Notes: a model not told the origin generated them from the letters alone. Positions 23,251-35,499 are shown, counted from the first letter of the stretch. The stretch is 64,000 bases of DNA from Heterocephalus glaber (GCF_000247695.1 NW_004624795.1:11179621-11243620), one strand, 5' to 3'. A program made the numbers and translations.

Positions 23251-24343
23251 CTCTGGAACAGCCCGAAGTCTCACCCAACATGAATAACCATCACTTGCCC
23301 CTAATACTAGTAGCGGCTGGGGCTGCATAGGAGAGGACACTCAGTTCATGGAATAATCGAGCATTGGACATGCTTAAGAGACTAGGGCTTCTCATAACCT
23401 TCTTGGATCCCTCATGCTCATAAAAGTTGAGGGGCAGGGACTCAGGGAAGGCCCGCTGCTTGGGCCTGTATGGTCCAGCAGTGATCCTGGAGCTAATCTG
23501 ATCCTTGTGATGGGAAAACTACTTTGTGGTGGAGATAATCTCTTTGATGAGTATGGCCTGAGTCTCATCACCCACAGCCTATCTAGTGCCTGAGTTTCTG
23601 GTGTTTAACGTGGAGATTCAACTATACATCCAGGGCAGATCACAAAGATGGAAGTCGGTCAACAAATGTTAGGGTGCCCGAGAATTTCCTTGGTACCTGC
23701 TAGTAATATAGATGCCTGGCTATACCTGTAAGATTTGCAATCAAATTATTTGAGGGAAGACCCAGGAAGCTCTGTTTTGTTTGGTGATACATTTATTTTA
23801 TGTTATTGGATGTTTTGTCTGTTTGTTTGTTTCTGGTTGACTATTTGTTTTAGACAAATACTACTGGTTTTGCTGCTGTTTGCTAGGAATGGTGCTCCTG
23901 GCAGCTGCCGGGCACTTCTTAGCCTTCCTGAAGACTTGCACAAAATGAAAGAATGTGATGCTTGCCTAGATGAACTCACAGAGTTGTGGTTACAGCGGCC
24001 ATATGTGTTAAAACACACTGCCTGTCAGTAATAAAAGGGAGCGTCCACATTGACAGCATCCTTAATGCTGTGATCACAGTTGTCTCCTATGCCTTTCAAG
24101 TCCATTCTTGGCCAAACGCCCTCTCTAGTTTTTCTTCAGGCTGCAGTGAGTCAAAGAACTCCTGCAGAAGATATCCTATATAGTAACTGACCACTAGGTA
24201 ATTCTCACCGTGGATCCCTGCCAGCACCCCCCACTTGGTACGCCCCAAACCCATCATGAATTGGGCTTCTCTCCCTTCACTTTCCCTGGTTCCTGATGAG
24301 ATTGAATAATATTTGATGAAATTCTAATTACTCCTCTTCCTTC
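23251..24343. other. unassigned
   Basis: No recognised feature. Open frames of up to 98 codons have no domains. Confidence 0.4.
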
Positions 24344-24682
24344 TGCTGTAGTTTGGATGTTGGAATGTCCCCTAAAGGCCCATGTACTTGGAACTATGGG
24401 AGATGACAGAGTCTTTAGGAGGTGGGGCCTCCTGAGAGGTCCTTAGGTCACTTGATAGAACTCTCTTAAACAGGATTGCGGAACCCTGGACCCACTGGTC
24501 CGTTCCTCTTCTTTGCTTCCTGTCCAGGAGGCAAGCAGTTTTTCTGTACCAAATACTCCAGCCATGATACTCACTATGCTCACTACAGGCCCAGAGCAAT
24601 GGAACCAACTGACCACGGACTGGGACCTCTCCAACTCTGAGCCAAAACAAACCTTTATCTTTATAAGTTGGTTATCTCAGGC
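24344..24682 (+). mobile_element. MaLR LTR (MST/MLT1-like), 3' end cut by L1
   Basis: Starts TGCTGTAGTTTGGATG. Contains GGAGGTGGGGCCTCCTGAGAGG and the late landmarks CAGGCCCAGAGCAATGGAACCAA and GAGCCAAAACAAACCTTTATC. It stops at TTATCTCAGG, just before the usual LTR terminus, where an L1 3' end is inserted. Confidence 0.75.
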
Positions 24683-24965
24683 TTTTTTTTCCCCCATTAA
24701 CTTTATTGGTACATTTTAGCTATAAAATACAGTTACATTCATCATTGGGACCTTGTACCATTACATGAGTCTCTTGGTTCTTATTTTTTTCCCCTTCCCT
24801 TGCCCTCCCTTCACCCCCCCTCACCCTTCCCTATTTGCAAAGACCTTGTTTCCATTTTTTTCCTCTTCTCATATTTTTTCCTTTCCCTTTTTTCCCTTCC
24901 CCTACCCCTCCCAATTCCCCTGCTCTTTTAGACCTTCTCTTCCTGTTACACAATATCAGTTATAC
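24683..24965 (-). mobile_element. L1 3' UTR unit, minus strand
   Basis: T-run at 24683-24690, then the polypyrimidine reverse of the same 3' UTR seen at 4.9-6.0 kb. It contains only the terminal UTR unit, so the insertion is 5'-truncated to under 300 bp. It is more diverged than the 4.9 kb copies. Confidence 0.8.
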
Positions 24966-24999
24966 ATTTTTAAAATTACAATATTAAGATCTAGAAGAC

Positions 25000-25900
25000 A
25001 TTACCACAGATTTTACAGAATTTACAAGGATATAGAAAGCACATTACAAAAATCTTTTTTGAAATAAATTTGACAACTTCTAAGAAGTACCTTGGAAGAC
25101 GAATTAATGAAACTAACTCTGGAGGAAATATAAAATTTGAATAGCACCTATTAAAGAAAGTATATTCCTAGCTTGAAAACCTACCTATATGACAACAGCA
25201 GACTCATAAACATTTTAACTGATAAATTATATCAAAAAATTAAAGCAGAAAAAAGAAGGAACACTTCTCCCCTCATTTTAGGAACTCAACATTGTGCTAA
25301 TCCTGAAACTGGATAAAGATAATAGACGAAAAAAGTATGAACATAGATAGAAATTTATGTAACAAAACAAACTATTGGGAGTCAGATCTGGCAGGATGTA
25401 GAAAGTGGTTTTGTTATAGGGATGGCAGTGTTGGTTGAGCATTGGAAGATCCACCCCCAAAAGTCATCATTTTAACAGAGGAAAGGAGAAAGCCATATGA
25501 TCCTGTCACTAGTTGGAGAAAGAGTATTGGACTAAATTCCACAGCTGTTCATGCTAAAAGCTATCAGGAGACTAGAAGTAAAACAGAACCTTCTCAACAG
25601 ATTAAAGATATGTACTCCATACTTCCAGCGAGAATGCCTTGTATGAATGGAGAAGATACAATTCTTTTTCCTTAAGGTGGGGAAGAAGGGCAGATATGCT
25701 TACTCTTTATCTGTCCATTAAACTTTGAAACCTAGTCCCCACCAAAATAGTCTGGCAATAAAATGACACAACTAGGATAGGATTGGCATAGCAGAAGCGA
25801 AATCTTTATATGTAGATGAAATGATCATCTACAGAGAAAATACTAAGAAATCTCTAGGAGCCCCTAGAACTTGTACTTGAATTTAGGCTTTTTTTTAATA
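25000..25900 (+). mobile_element. ancient L1 ORF2 fragment
   Basis: Diverged ORF2 around the reverse transcriptase core. 25257-25340 resembles the segment ahead of the RT palm (CAACATTGTGCTAATCCTGAAACTGG). 25795-25890 carries the equivalent of the FADDM catalytic region, but mutated (TATATGTAGATGAAATGATC, encoding a V-D-E-M-type sequence). Many stops occur. Confidence 0.6.
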
Positions 25901-26134
25901 GCAACAGAAAATAGACAAATACTTGTTCTCATTTTTCTCTTTTTCTTCCCTTCCTCTCATTCATATTTGATTCTTCCCACAAGGAAGGAAAACAGAATTT
26001 GGGATCTTTTGCTGTGGGAGAGGGAAGGGTGTTTTATATAGGGTGACTAAGAAAAGTTCCTCTAATGGGGAAACATTGGAGGACAAACCGGAAGAAAGCG
26101 AGGGAATGACTCATGAATATGAACACAGCAAAGT

Positions 26135-26430
26135 TTTTTGAACCAAGGACCAAGCAGGTACCCAGGCCTTGAGGTGGGTCCTGCTTTGCAGCCTAAAAGA
26201 AGAGAAAGAAGATCAGTGTGGCTGGGTAAAGTGAGAAAGGAAAGCAGTGGTGGACAGTGGTCTCAGAGGGACCAGGTTATATATGGCCTCAAGGTTACTC
26301 TCAGGATGGTGGCTTTTCTTCTGAGTGATTCAGAAAATGGGACTTAGGTTTTGAAAGGATCACTTCCAGGGTCCCTCATCACAGAGGAGAGGGACAGGAG
26401 ATGAGAGCATGGGAGAGTAAGGCTCTCGTG
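26135..26430 (-). mobile_element. L2 LINE fragment, minus strand
   Basis: The plus strand shows the antisense-L2 text: GATCAGTGTGGCTGG, a CATGTAGGGCC-like GGTTATATATGGCC, and TTTGAAAGGATCACTTCC. Family assignment rests on the remembered L2 consensus. Confidence 0.55.
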
Positions 26431-26654
26431 GGGCTCAGGGAAGACACCCTAGAGCCAGAGAGAATTCTTGCAGCATGATGATTAAGGCAAACAAAGGAGT
26501 GTTTCTGGCAGGTAAATCACATGTCGGTAGCACAGTCATTTCAGCATTCCTAGGACAGAAGCAGAAATGGGAATTACCAGGATTTGGAGATAAGAATGTC
26601 AATCATGGCCACATCCCTGATACTTCACGCTAAGTGCTTTACATTATTCATTTT

Positions 26655-27230
26655 ATGTCTCTGCTATAACACATTTACTTCAAACTTAGGGATTAAGCAA
26701 CACAAATATATTAGCTTATGCTTTTGTAGGTCATATCTTCTACAAAGCTAAAATAACTAAAATTTATGTGTTGTGCCTTTTTTAGAGGCTCTGGGAGAAG
26801 ATTTAGCTCCTTGCTCATATGGCTGTTGGCATAACTCAGTTCTTTGTTGTTATAGGACAGAAGTCTCCATTTTCTTGCTAGCTGTAAAGTGAGAGCCCTT
26901 CCCAATTTATAGAGGCTGCCACACTTTTTGGCTTGTGGTCTTCCTCCTCTGTCGTCAGAGTCAAAAATCATGGGCTGAATGCTGGTCCAGTTTCATCTCT
27001 CCAAACCATCTTCTATTTCATCTTCCATGCATGTGATTAGATTGGTCTCACCTGAAATAGCCCAGGATCACCTCCTCTCTTTAAGGTCAGCTGATTATTA
27101 GCCTGAATTTCATTTGCATACTTCATCCTCCTTTTCCATGTAACATAATGTATTCTTAATGTATTCTTGATGATTAAGATGAGGACATCTTTGGGGAGCC
27201 ATTATTCTGCCAACCACACAAAACATAATA
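26655..27230 (-). mobile_element. MLT1 LTR, minus strand
   Basis: Landmarks are CTGCTATAACACATTTACTTC at the start, GCAACACAAATATATTAGC, a GATTAGATTGGTCTCACCTGAAATAGCCCAGGATCA-type block (27036-27071), GGTCAGCTGATTATTAGCC, and an end like GAGCCATTATTCTGCCAACCACA. It lies between two L2 pieces. Confidence 0.8.
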
Positions 27231-27234
27231 GAGA

Positions 27235-27460
27235 ACCACTAAAGGGTCTTATCAGGGACATGATGACTCTGTCATATCTTACTTTTAAAATGATGGCTCT
27301 ACTGGCAAAGTAGATCATGGTGTGGAAGGGAGAACTCATACTTGGATACCTACAGTGGTAACCAGATGAGATATAAGGAAAGGTTGTAATAATGCAGTGA
27401 CGATTGATGAAATAGAGCAGCTATTTCAGATATCAGATATGGGAAAGGTAGAGAAAAAGT
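27235..27460 (-). mobile_element. L2 LINE fragment, minus strand
   Basis: Antisense L2 wording: GGGACATGATGACTCTGTCAT, TTTTAAAATGATGGCTCT, GTTGTAATAATGCAGTGA. It overlaps in consensus the L2 piece at 26135, so these may be two separate L2 copies rather than one split by the MLT1 LTR. Confidence 0.55.
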
Positions 27461-28394
27461 CATGGCGTTATAGACACGGGGAGGTTGAGTGCTGGCACCA
27501 AGAAGAGTTCTGTGCAGTCAGCGTTTGTGAGTGGCAGGAACAGTAATAGGAAGTGGAACTGTGTCTGTATGACAGAGTTGATAAGAACAAGGGAAGGCCT
27601 GGCTTGAAGGACATGGGTAAATTTATCAAGGGAAGGACTTCCTAAGGAAATAAAACAAAACATAAAGACCAAACATAGAAACAAAGTAACTCTTCAATAA
27701 AAGCACAAGTTTAGGACCACACTGGGAGCAAGATCATCTTGATGCTGAAAGAACTGGCTACTAAATCAGACTCCCTTATATAGCCTTCAACAACAGCCGT
27801 TTGACCCAGGAACTTGGAATGGGGCTGAGTCTTCTGTCAAGGTCAAGTGGCCTCAGTCATGGATTTGAGGTGTCTTGGGAGCAAAGTGCCAGTCTGGTAA
27901 GCCTCTTGCTCTTAGTAAGACTCCTTGTCCCCTGGCTTCATTCCATGTGTGTGCTTCTGAAATCAAGCCACCCCTGTTTTGGATTGGAAAGGTTGTCTGA
28001 ACTCCCTAGTGGGATGCTTCGTGTGGGACAGTAGATGACTTGATATTTGATGCTTTAATCTTCGGAGTGTTGGTCAGTTGTGCTTGTTGAAAGAATCTTG
28101 TCATTGGGTTGTCCAGTCTTTCAAGATATGCCAATATGCTGGCAAAGCTTAATTCATTTATTCATACATTCATTCATTTACCCAATAGATAATTTCTTTT
28201 GTATTTCCGCTGGGCTGGGCATTACACTTTCATCACTAAATGAGTCATTCCCAGTACAGTTCTTTCTGTTGTTCAGATTAACCAGTTTTTAATTCCATCC
28301 AGGATCTGGAAACCTCACAAGCTCCTCATCAGGCTATAAAATGCACACAATTTTCCATCAAATAAATTTTAAGAGGCAACTTAAGCACTGGACT
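27461..28394. other. unassigned
   Basis: No recognised feature. A short (TTCA)-like tract lies at 28148-28182. Confidence 0.4.
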
Positions 28395-28560
28395 TAAGAG
28401 CCAAAAAGCTCTGAGTTTCAATTATTTTGATTGCTAATTAAGTTACTTTAGCTTCAGCCATTGGTAAACTGAGAATGGAAAAATAAATTCTCAATGAGCT
28501 ATTGTAAGGCTCAAATGTATTATCATTATTGCTATTATTATCAAATTAAAACAGTGCACA
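28395..28560 (+). mobile_element. MIR SINE
   Basis: GGACTTAAGAGCCAAAAAGCTCTGAGTTTC, then AAGTTACTTTAGCTTCAGCC and GAGCTATTGTAAGGCTCAAATG, in MIR order. Confidence 0.6.
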
Positions 28561-30894
28561 GGACTGATTTGAAGGAGAACAATACTAGGTGGATAGCCAA
28601 AGGCACTTTCAATTGATTCTTACTTTGTTATCCTCTTTTGCTTCAATCTGTCTACTGACTGAATGTCATGGATGGCAATATCAGAATGTCCATATACAAT
28701 GGTAAATTACAAAGAAAAGTATGGATGGGAGTGGAGAGGTACAGGATTTCTCATCCTGCACTGGTGGAAATTGTGTTAGAAAGAGAACCAGCTAACAAGT
28801 CCAGAAGCTAGAGATCTAGTCTTGGACTTACTCTAGGAAATTGTACTTCCGTTTCCTAATCTGTGTGATAGGAAGTGGTTCCCACATCAAGGGGTTTCCA
28901 TGAGAAGTTAGTAAAATGATTTATGTGAAAGTAATAGCATTATCTATTGAGTAGCAGATGGGCAAGGGAGCTGGTACTGCATTGCCACCCTACTGCTTAC
29001 CTTTGGCTCTTAGCGTGCAGCTCCTACTTCTTACAGTTCTCAGCACACAAATCCAACAGAATTGTGTGCACACTGAAGATACCTCTATTGCTCCCTGGAG
29101 AAAGGCAGAGTTTGTCTGAAGAAATGTCCCACGATGACAGCTGTGAGAGAATATATATGCTTGATATGTTCTTTGCTTCTCCCAAAATGGAGAGCCTGCT
29201 GATTTAAATCACTGTGATGTTCTAAAGAGGAAATATAAAGAAGAAAACCATATTTTGGTGGAAGGGGTACGTTAAACTTTGTGAATCTGGTACTAATTAT
29301 TTACCCTAGGGAGTTGAAGGCACGTTTTTAGTTTGAGACTAAGAGCAGCACAAAAGTGAAGCTAACTTGATGGATTCTCATCAGCTGAGCAGGGTGCCTG
29401 CCCTTTTCTCACCTCCAGAGAAGTGATTTTTCATCAGACCAGAAACCTGTCACACACCTTTGAGCTGCTGCACCATAAATCTTTGGTCCAACAACTTGCT
29501 AATAGTTTTTCTTGCCACCTTTCCTGATAATCCGGAGTAATTGTTATGAAATATGGGCTTGTACTGTCTTGCCCAGCTGCGGCCTCTCTATCCTCTGCAG
29601 GTCCTGGGGAGAAGCAGAGGCTCCGCGTTTGTCACTGGGTGTTTGTCAGAACAGCAGATGCTGTTACCAAGAACATGACATCCTGATGAAACTGGAAGAG
29701 CCACAGAGGAGCCCTGAAATCTGAGAGTCAACAACCCCCTCCTGCCCAAAACCTGTCAGCACGGGGCCTCTGGTTTATTTAGGGCATTCTCTTTCTTGGG
29801 GAGACAGAGAGAAAATGAGCCCTATTTAATCATAGGGCTGAAAACACTCTTCCATGCATGCTTTTGCTATTGCACAGAAAAGTGTCAGGCATCTAAAGCT
29901 GTTCAGCAGAGTACTGGCCTAAGTTTGATGAAAATGAACAAAACTGATAACTACATTTTACAGAAGTCATAATTAAAATTGATTGAAAAGATTTTTTTTC
30001 GGGGTGGGGGAGATATCAGGAGGCATTGGCCTGGAAGGAATTCAATAAGTACAGCTTTAAGACTTCCTATTCCTTATGAAGAATTCATTCAGATCAGCAG
30101 CCCTGGGACTTTTCTGCTCAACAAGCTCCTGCAGATTTCAGAAAGCCCTTGCCAAGCCTCTTAAGCTCCCAACACGGATTCTGGAAGTTCAACATGGTAA
30201 TCTTGGTTGTAAACAATGACTCTGCAAGCCTTATCTCTATGATGTACATCTGAGTCCAGGGTCCAATTTCTTAATATGACTCTGAACATCATTGGGCTAC
30301 ATTGTCCACAAACTCTGTAATGGTGATTTGGCATCATAGGTACCTAATTACCCTTCAAGGCTGCAACAATGGACAGTCATTGGACATAGGTGCTTAGTTA
30401 TGTACAAGGACTAAGTGGGTCCAATTTTAGCAGGCGAATACAGGGCCTCCAAAGGTACGTGCAGTTGCTACACACTGCACATCATCAGGGATGCAAAGCT
30501 GAAGACAAATCCATGTGCCAGAGCTCAAATGAAAAAGGTTTTGTAAAGTTCAATTGACATTTTTTTAAAAAGAAAAAAAAGAACAAGAAAGAGAAAGAGA
30601 AAACATCCTTGGCAGATCTAGCCAGAGTTTTAGCTCATGATCCCCTGACTAACCATGCATCTCACTCTTGACTGCCAGACAAGCATAACTGAAAGTTGGC
30701 AAGTTAGCATCTGATAGGATTGCTTTAACAATTGCTCAAAGAATGGTTTTTGCATTATAGTTAAAACCTAAAAATTTAATTCCAAGTTTCAGAGCTTAAT
30801 GTGGGAAATACATTGAGTCTAGAGACCTAATGCTACATTGGTTTAGGATTTCAGGTGCCCATTTCTAATAAAGTACCAAGGCTTGAATTAATCA
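28561..30894. other. unassigned
   Basis: No recognised repeat apart from an A/G-rich low-complexity patch at 30562-30605. No convincing exon. Confidence 0.4.
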
Positions 30895-31085
30895 ACAGAG
30901 ATGTATTGTGCTCTTCCCTCACAGCAGGCATTGGCTTAAGAGAGTTGTGTGTATTCTCTCATTTAATTCACAAAACTCCAAAATGACTGCTACTAGTGGC
31001 TTCCACTTTGTAGTGAAGAGAGTGAGTTTTGAGGTAGTACTCAAGTCCAGAATGTGTGACCTCAGTCTTCCACCCTAATCCATGT
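30895..31085 (-). mobile_element. MIR SINE, minus strand
   Basis: CTCTCATTTAATTCACAAAACTCC, AGTGGCTTCCACTTTGTAGTGAAGAGAGTGAG and CAAGTCCAGAATGTGTGACC follow the reverse MIR core. Confidence 0.6.
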
Positions 31086-31974
31086 GATAAAACATTTCCT
31101 CATGCAGGACTGGTTTGGTCACTGCATCACCTCTATGTTTGATAAGTTCTAACACATCCTCGGATGACAGAGGCACATCTACACAACTTATTTAGCAGAG
31201 CACTGAGGGTCAGGGTAAGAGACAACAGATAGCAGGATACCAGTACAACATTGGTAAAGAAATAGAAGCACAATTCCAGATCTCACTGTGGTCAATTCTT
31301 ACACCATCTTTTGTATACAGTGCCACCAAATAGAACTTGAAACACAAATTCTCTGTCCTATTCTCATGATGAACATATAAGGACTTACAAATTTGCAGAG
31401 AATAGTAGGACAAATAAGGCAAAAAGTGGCATTTCTTTCTCCCTTCATCTCAACTTGCTAAACATAACCCATTCTGGCAGCTTTCTTACTTTTACAGGTG
31501 GCATTTTCTCTAACCAGATCACACATTCATCCCTATCTGCCCTTTTCCTCCTGGGAAGCTCTTTCTCATTCTAAAAAATTCCAATTAAGGGGCACATCCT
31601 CCAAAAGATCTACCTTATTTCTCCAACTATTTTCTACACATTTAAAAGTCCTTATTTTTTTTCATCATAAGAATAAGAAAGGAGATTTAGGTTTCAAATT
31701 CTTTTCAACAGCATTGTATAAAAACGATGGTGAGGAAATTAACTGACATGAAATCTAGGGTTATTCTCACATTTCTTTGCTCATGCTGTCATCAGCCTAA
31801 TAGTCACAACCTTCAAAACATCATCCCAAAGCTCTAGAGTTAATCAAGTGGCCCTCTTGTGCACTCGCTATGATGACATCATTATTATTATGTGGTTTGC
31901 TGTATTCCACACTAGATTACTTGCCCCTTTATTACAAAGATTGCGTTTTACTCCTGTTTGTATATAAGTATGTT
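31086..31974. other. unassigned
   Basis: Nothing recognised. Confidence 0.4.
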
Positions 31975-32048
31975 GGTGTTTTGAGACACACTGTAATTCA
32001 GGCTGGCCTCAAGCTCACTGCAATCCTCCTGCCTCAGCCCATTGAGTC
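31975..32048 (-). mobile_element. B1-like SINE fragment, minus strand
   Basis: TTTTGAGACACACTGTAATTCAGGCTGGCCTCAAGCTCACTGCAATCCTCCTGCCTCAG is the reverse of the 7SL-derived middle segment (a piece of this lies at 31979-32037). Both ends of the SINE are missing. Confidence 0.75.
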
Positions 32049-32107
32049 CTGTTTATTTATTTAATGTGTACCAGAGTGGCAGATATATAGTAAAAGAAAA
32101 AAGGAAT

Positions 32108-32130
32108 GAATGAGTGAATGAATGAATGCA
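32108..32130 (+). repeat. (GAAT)n simple repeat
   Basis: About five copies of GAAT with one variant unit. Confidence 0.85.
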
Positions 32131-33039
32131 TTCTGCAAATGGCCAGGTGGGTTAGATCTGCTTACAACTGGAGTCAAACTGCATAAACTTAGTAATTCGT
32201 CTCTTGGTTACTGTATGGAACACATTTACCCTCACAGCTAAGAATAGGTCTTGGTCTAACAGAAACTTAAACTTTGGAAGGATAACAGAGGAAAGCTAGT
32301 TCAATCTCTTTTTTATATCTAAGAAGAAAAAGAGGCCAAGTGTCCTGAAGAACTTGCCTCCAGGTCTCCAGGCTGCACAGGAGCCGACCTGAAGTAGAAC
32401 GTACCAAGTCAGTCTCTAAGCAAGAGGTCTTTGCCATGTCCCCAGCGTTCTCTCCCCATGAAGAGTCCTTAGTGTGCTGCCTCAAGAAACCAGTATGTCC
32501 CTCCCAATGGACGCTTAAGAGATACTCAAAGCAATAAATGAAAAGGGAATTCATTTTCCCAGGTATTGTTGAAACAACTCACAGAGTCTCTGGTTACTTG
32601 TAGTGCTCAACTGCTACTTCTGAAACACGTTTCAAAAACTCAATTATTCCAGGATATTGCTTACTCTTTCTCAAATAATTTTGGGCATAAAGGACCTTTA
32701 AAAAGCAATAGAGACAGCTTCTTATCTCTAAATGGGCAGTCAAGGACAACCGATATAAGCGAAATTCTCATTTCAAACAGAATGTTGATTTCCAAGAAAT
32801 CTATTCAAAAGAATAAAGCAGCTTTTCCCCCTTTCGTAAAATATACTCACAGTTCACAAATTATTTTGTTGATAGAAACGTTAGCAAGTGATGACAGCCA
32901 TGCAGCCTGGAGCCACTGAAATGTAGCAAGAGCTATACCAGTCACTAAGAAAGCAAAAGCTCACTTTAGTGGACATTTATAAGTCCACATGGTCTGCACA
33001 ACACTTTGATAGAAACACTGCTGGTATGTTGGAAAGAAT
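32131..33039. other. unassigned
   Basis: Nothing recognised. Confidence 0.4.
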
Positions 33040-33122
33040 AAGGCCAAGGAAAGCAGAAAGATCTGTTTTAATCTAGCTTCCTCATGCATCAACTCTGTGA
33101 CCCTAGGCGAGAGATTTAATTC
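33040..33122 (+). mobile_element. MIR fragment
   Basis: CATGCATCAACTCTGTGACCCTAGGCGAGAGATTTAATTCCTCTAG is the MIR core around the 'GTGTGACCTTGGGCAAG' region (33083-33128), diverged. Confidence 0.5.
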
Positions 33123-33252
33123 CTCTAGTTCTATTCACCTACAAAAACAAATATTTAATAAGCATCTATTTGGTGCTGACTATCTTCTAGGCACTGAGTG
33201 AACAGCCATGAGAAAAATACAATCAAGTTCACATTTTTGTAAAAGGAGACAC

Positions 33253-33254
33253 AG

Positions 33255-33285
<31 letters not shown>

Positions 33286-33290
33286 TACTC
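33253..33290 (+). repeat. (CA)n microsatellite
   Basis: About 16 CA units with flanking imperfect copies. Confidence 0.95.
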
Positions 33291-33654
33291 ATACACGGAA
33301 ATGTGTGTTATTCATTGATTAGCGTTACAGAGAAAAATATGGCTGAGGAGGAGTGCAGAGCAGAGAGAAGTATTTATAAAGGTGAATCAGGGAAGGTGTC
33401 AATGAGACAATGACATTGGAAAGAAGGTTGAAGTGACTCCAGAAGGTACATGGGGGTGGTGTGCTCCAGGCACAAAGAAATGAAAGTTCAAAGGTCCTGA
33501 GGTGGTTTTCATGGTGTGCTCAAAGAGCTTCATGTCTAGGGCATTAGGAAATGGAGCTAGTAATAGTAGCTGAACTTGAAGAGGTAGAAAAAAGAAGGAA
33601 GTCGGGGAGGGGAGGCCTTTTAGGGCCTTGTAAGCTATTACAAGGAATTGATCT

Positions 33655-33755
33655 TTTTTATTTTTTAACTTAATTTTTCAAAAAATATTTTGTTGTACAT
33701 TGACAACTTATCATTGTACATATTTATGGAGTAAACCATAACTTTGCCATCCAGC
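33655..33755 (-). mobile_element. L1 3' UTR end, minus strand, inside L2
   Basis: The words TTATCATTGTACATATTTATGGAGTA follow the reverse of L1MA/MB-type 3' ends. The L2 text resumes after it. Confidence 0.55.
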
Positions 33756-33973
33756 TGAATGCTTAGTGCTAGGGAAAAATAAGTCAAAAATTACTTCAAG
33801 GGTTTGACTTGAGTGGCTAGAAGGGCACAACTATCCTTTCCTGAGATGAAGAAAAATGTGGGAACAACAAATTAGTTGAGAGTATCAAAGACTTGGGTTT
33901 GGATATCTCACACTCAAGGTGTCTATTAAATAGATAGGAGAAGATATCAATTAAGCCATTGGGTCTGCCTTGT

Positions 33974-34003
33974 AGAGAAATGTCTAGTAGAGAAATGTCT
34001 AGA
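33974..34003. repeat. 15-bp tandem duplication
   Basis: AGAGAAATGTCTAGT is repeated in tandem within the L2. Confidence 0.7.
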
Positions 34004-34124
34004 CTGCAGATTTTAATCTGCCTACAGATGTTGTTAAAGGTGTGAAAGAAAAGGAGGTCACAGACAAGAGCAGTTTCCTGAGCACCAAGATCTTGGGTTC
34101 TCAATGTCCAGAGGTGGGTAATAA

Positions 34125-34290
34125 AAATATCTGATGCTCATGGAGTTCTTAGCACATGCCAGCTCCTGTTCTATGTGCTTTCATAGATAACTCCTTTAAC
34201 TTTTTGGACAACCTCATAAGGTTGTCTTATTTTAGAGAGGAGGAAACTAGGAGAAAGAAGTGAAATGATTTTGCCAAAAATTCTGAATTG
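34125..34290 (-). mobile_element. MIR SINE, minus strand, inside L2
   Basis: TTCTATGTGCTTTCATAGATAACTCC, ACAACCTCATAAGGTTGTC and GAGAGGAGGAAACTAGGAG follow the reverse MIR order. Confidence 0.7.
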
Positions 34291-34292
34291 TG

Positions 34293-34674
34293 TAGTCAGT
34301 TTACTTCACCACTTTCCTTGTTGTTAGGACAAAATACCCAACACCGACAACTGAAAAGAAGAAAAATTTATTTTGGCTCACAGTTTCAGTACATTTTTCA
34401 GCTGGCTCCAAGGCAGAAACAGGATGGCAGAGGAAAAAGTATTCAACCCATAGCATCCAGGAAACAGAGAGAGAAAGGAGGGGTCAGGGATAAGAATACA
34501 TCCTTCCAGGTCAAACTGCCAGTAACATACCTCTAACCAGGCCTCAATTCCTCACAACACATTCGGTTACTGAACTCATCAATGGATGACTCTACTGATG
34601 AGTCTAGCGCTGCCTTGATCCAATCACAGCATCAGAATTTGGGCGGCCATTTTAGATCTGAATCCTAACATCAG
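34293..34674 (-). mobile_element. MaLR LTR, minus strand, inside L2
   Basis: Starts AGTCAGTTTACTTCACC with GACAAAATACCCAAC, then AATTTATTTTGGCTCACAGTTTCAG. It ends near GATCTGAATCCTAACA, the reverse of the LTR start. Confidence 0.75.
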
Positions 34675-34714
34675 GGCTCCAACTTGGGCTTCTGACTTCC
34701 AAGTCTGGGCTTTG

Positions 34715-35345
34715 AACCTCTTTTTAACACTGCTTTTTAGTGACTAGAAGAGAGATGCTACACATAGGAGAGACTGAGAAGGGACCCACAGGTAGGCAGA
34801 AGGCAAAAAGGGTAATGTGGGTCTGGGGCCCAACTAAAGAAAGCATTTCAAGGAGTAGGGAAGTGATCAACTGTGACAAATAATGCTGGCAGTCAAGAAA
34901 GATGAGGGCTGAAAATAGCGAGATGGAGATCATCAGTGACTTTGACAAGAGCAGTTAGGTTGAGAGGTGGCACTAGAGACTGGATTGGAATGAGTCCAAG
35001 AGAGAGGAATTGTCTAGACAATGCATTTTGACAATTTCACAGAGATTTTTGATATACTGGGTGATGCAAATGGGTAGTAGTTGAAAGTAGAGATGGAATT
35101 AGGACATTTCTTTTAAAAATAGGAGAATGAAAGCACAAAGCTATTGAGAATGATCCAACAGAGAAGGAAAAATTGATGGTGAAGGAAGGACAAAGAAATA
35201 TTGCAGTGATATCCATGGGTAACAAAAAGGGTACCTTAGCTGAGGGAATGGACAATTCATCCAAAGTAAAGGGAGGGAAGCAATGTCTAGAGGCAAGATG
35301 CTGGTAGTTGTGTAGATATGGAATTTTGTGAACATTCTCATCTGA
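34715..35345 (-). mobile_element. L2 LINE, minus strand, reverse transcriptase region
   Basis: Continuation of the L2 at 33125. The plus strand reads AAGTGATCAACTGTGACAAA and GACTTTGACAAGAGCAGTTAGG, the reverse of the L2 RT region. Confidence 0.75.
34724..35345 (-). pseudogene. L2 ORF2 reverse transcriptase fragment
   Basis: On the minus strand two open stretches (35426-35037 and 34948-34724) encode diverged L2 RT sequence. The first has the FPPFTLDELS and PSFTINFSFSVGSF blocks seen ahead of the RT palm in L2. The second has LITSLLLEMLSLVG, matching the D-H-S-L-L-L-E-T-L block of the palm, with the catalytic Asp lost. The frame is broken between them. Ancient and inactive. Confidence 0.7.
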
Positions 35346-35462
35346 TTGTTTAAGTTTCAGCTTCCTTATCTGTAAATTATAAATTACAATACATCTCTCC
35401 AAAGTTGTTGTGAGAATTGAATGCAATAAACTACAAAATGCTAGCGTGATGTCTCACACAAC
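35346..35462 (+). mobile_element. MIR fragment
   Basis: AAGTTTCAGCTTCCTTATCTGTAAATTATA, GTTGTTGTGAGAATTGAATGCAATAAA: the 3' half of MIR. Confidence 0.7.
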
Positions 35463-35499
35463 CCATGAGGGCAAATGATAACAATTCTTACATCCTCTC

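Larger units (their letters stand above)
33125..34120 (-). mobile_element. L2 LINE, minus strand, 3' part
   Basis: Antisense L2 in consensus order: a 3'-end block near 33140 (AATATTTAATAAGCATCTATTTGG), AAAGGTCCTGAGG at 33491, TTTTAGGGCCTTGTAAGC at 33619, then TTGGATATCTCACACTCAAGGTGTCTATTAAATAG at 33899. It is interrupted by an L1 3' end at 33655-33755 and by a (CA)n at 33253. It continues at 34715. Confidence 0.7.

Noticed and set aside
24344..25900. LTR plus downstream RT-like sequence as a single endogenous retrovirus
   Set aside because: The RT-like region is L1 ORF2 by motif order, not retroviral pol. The LTR is a MaLR that lost its end to an L1 3' UTR insertion.
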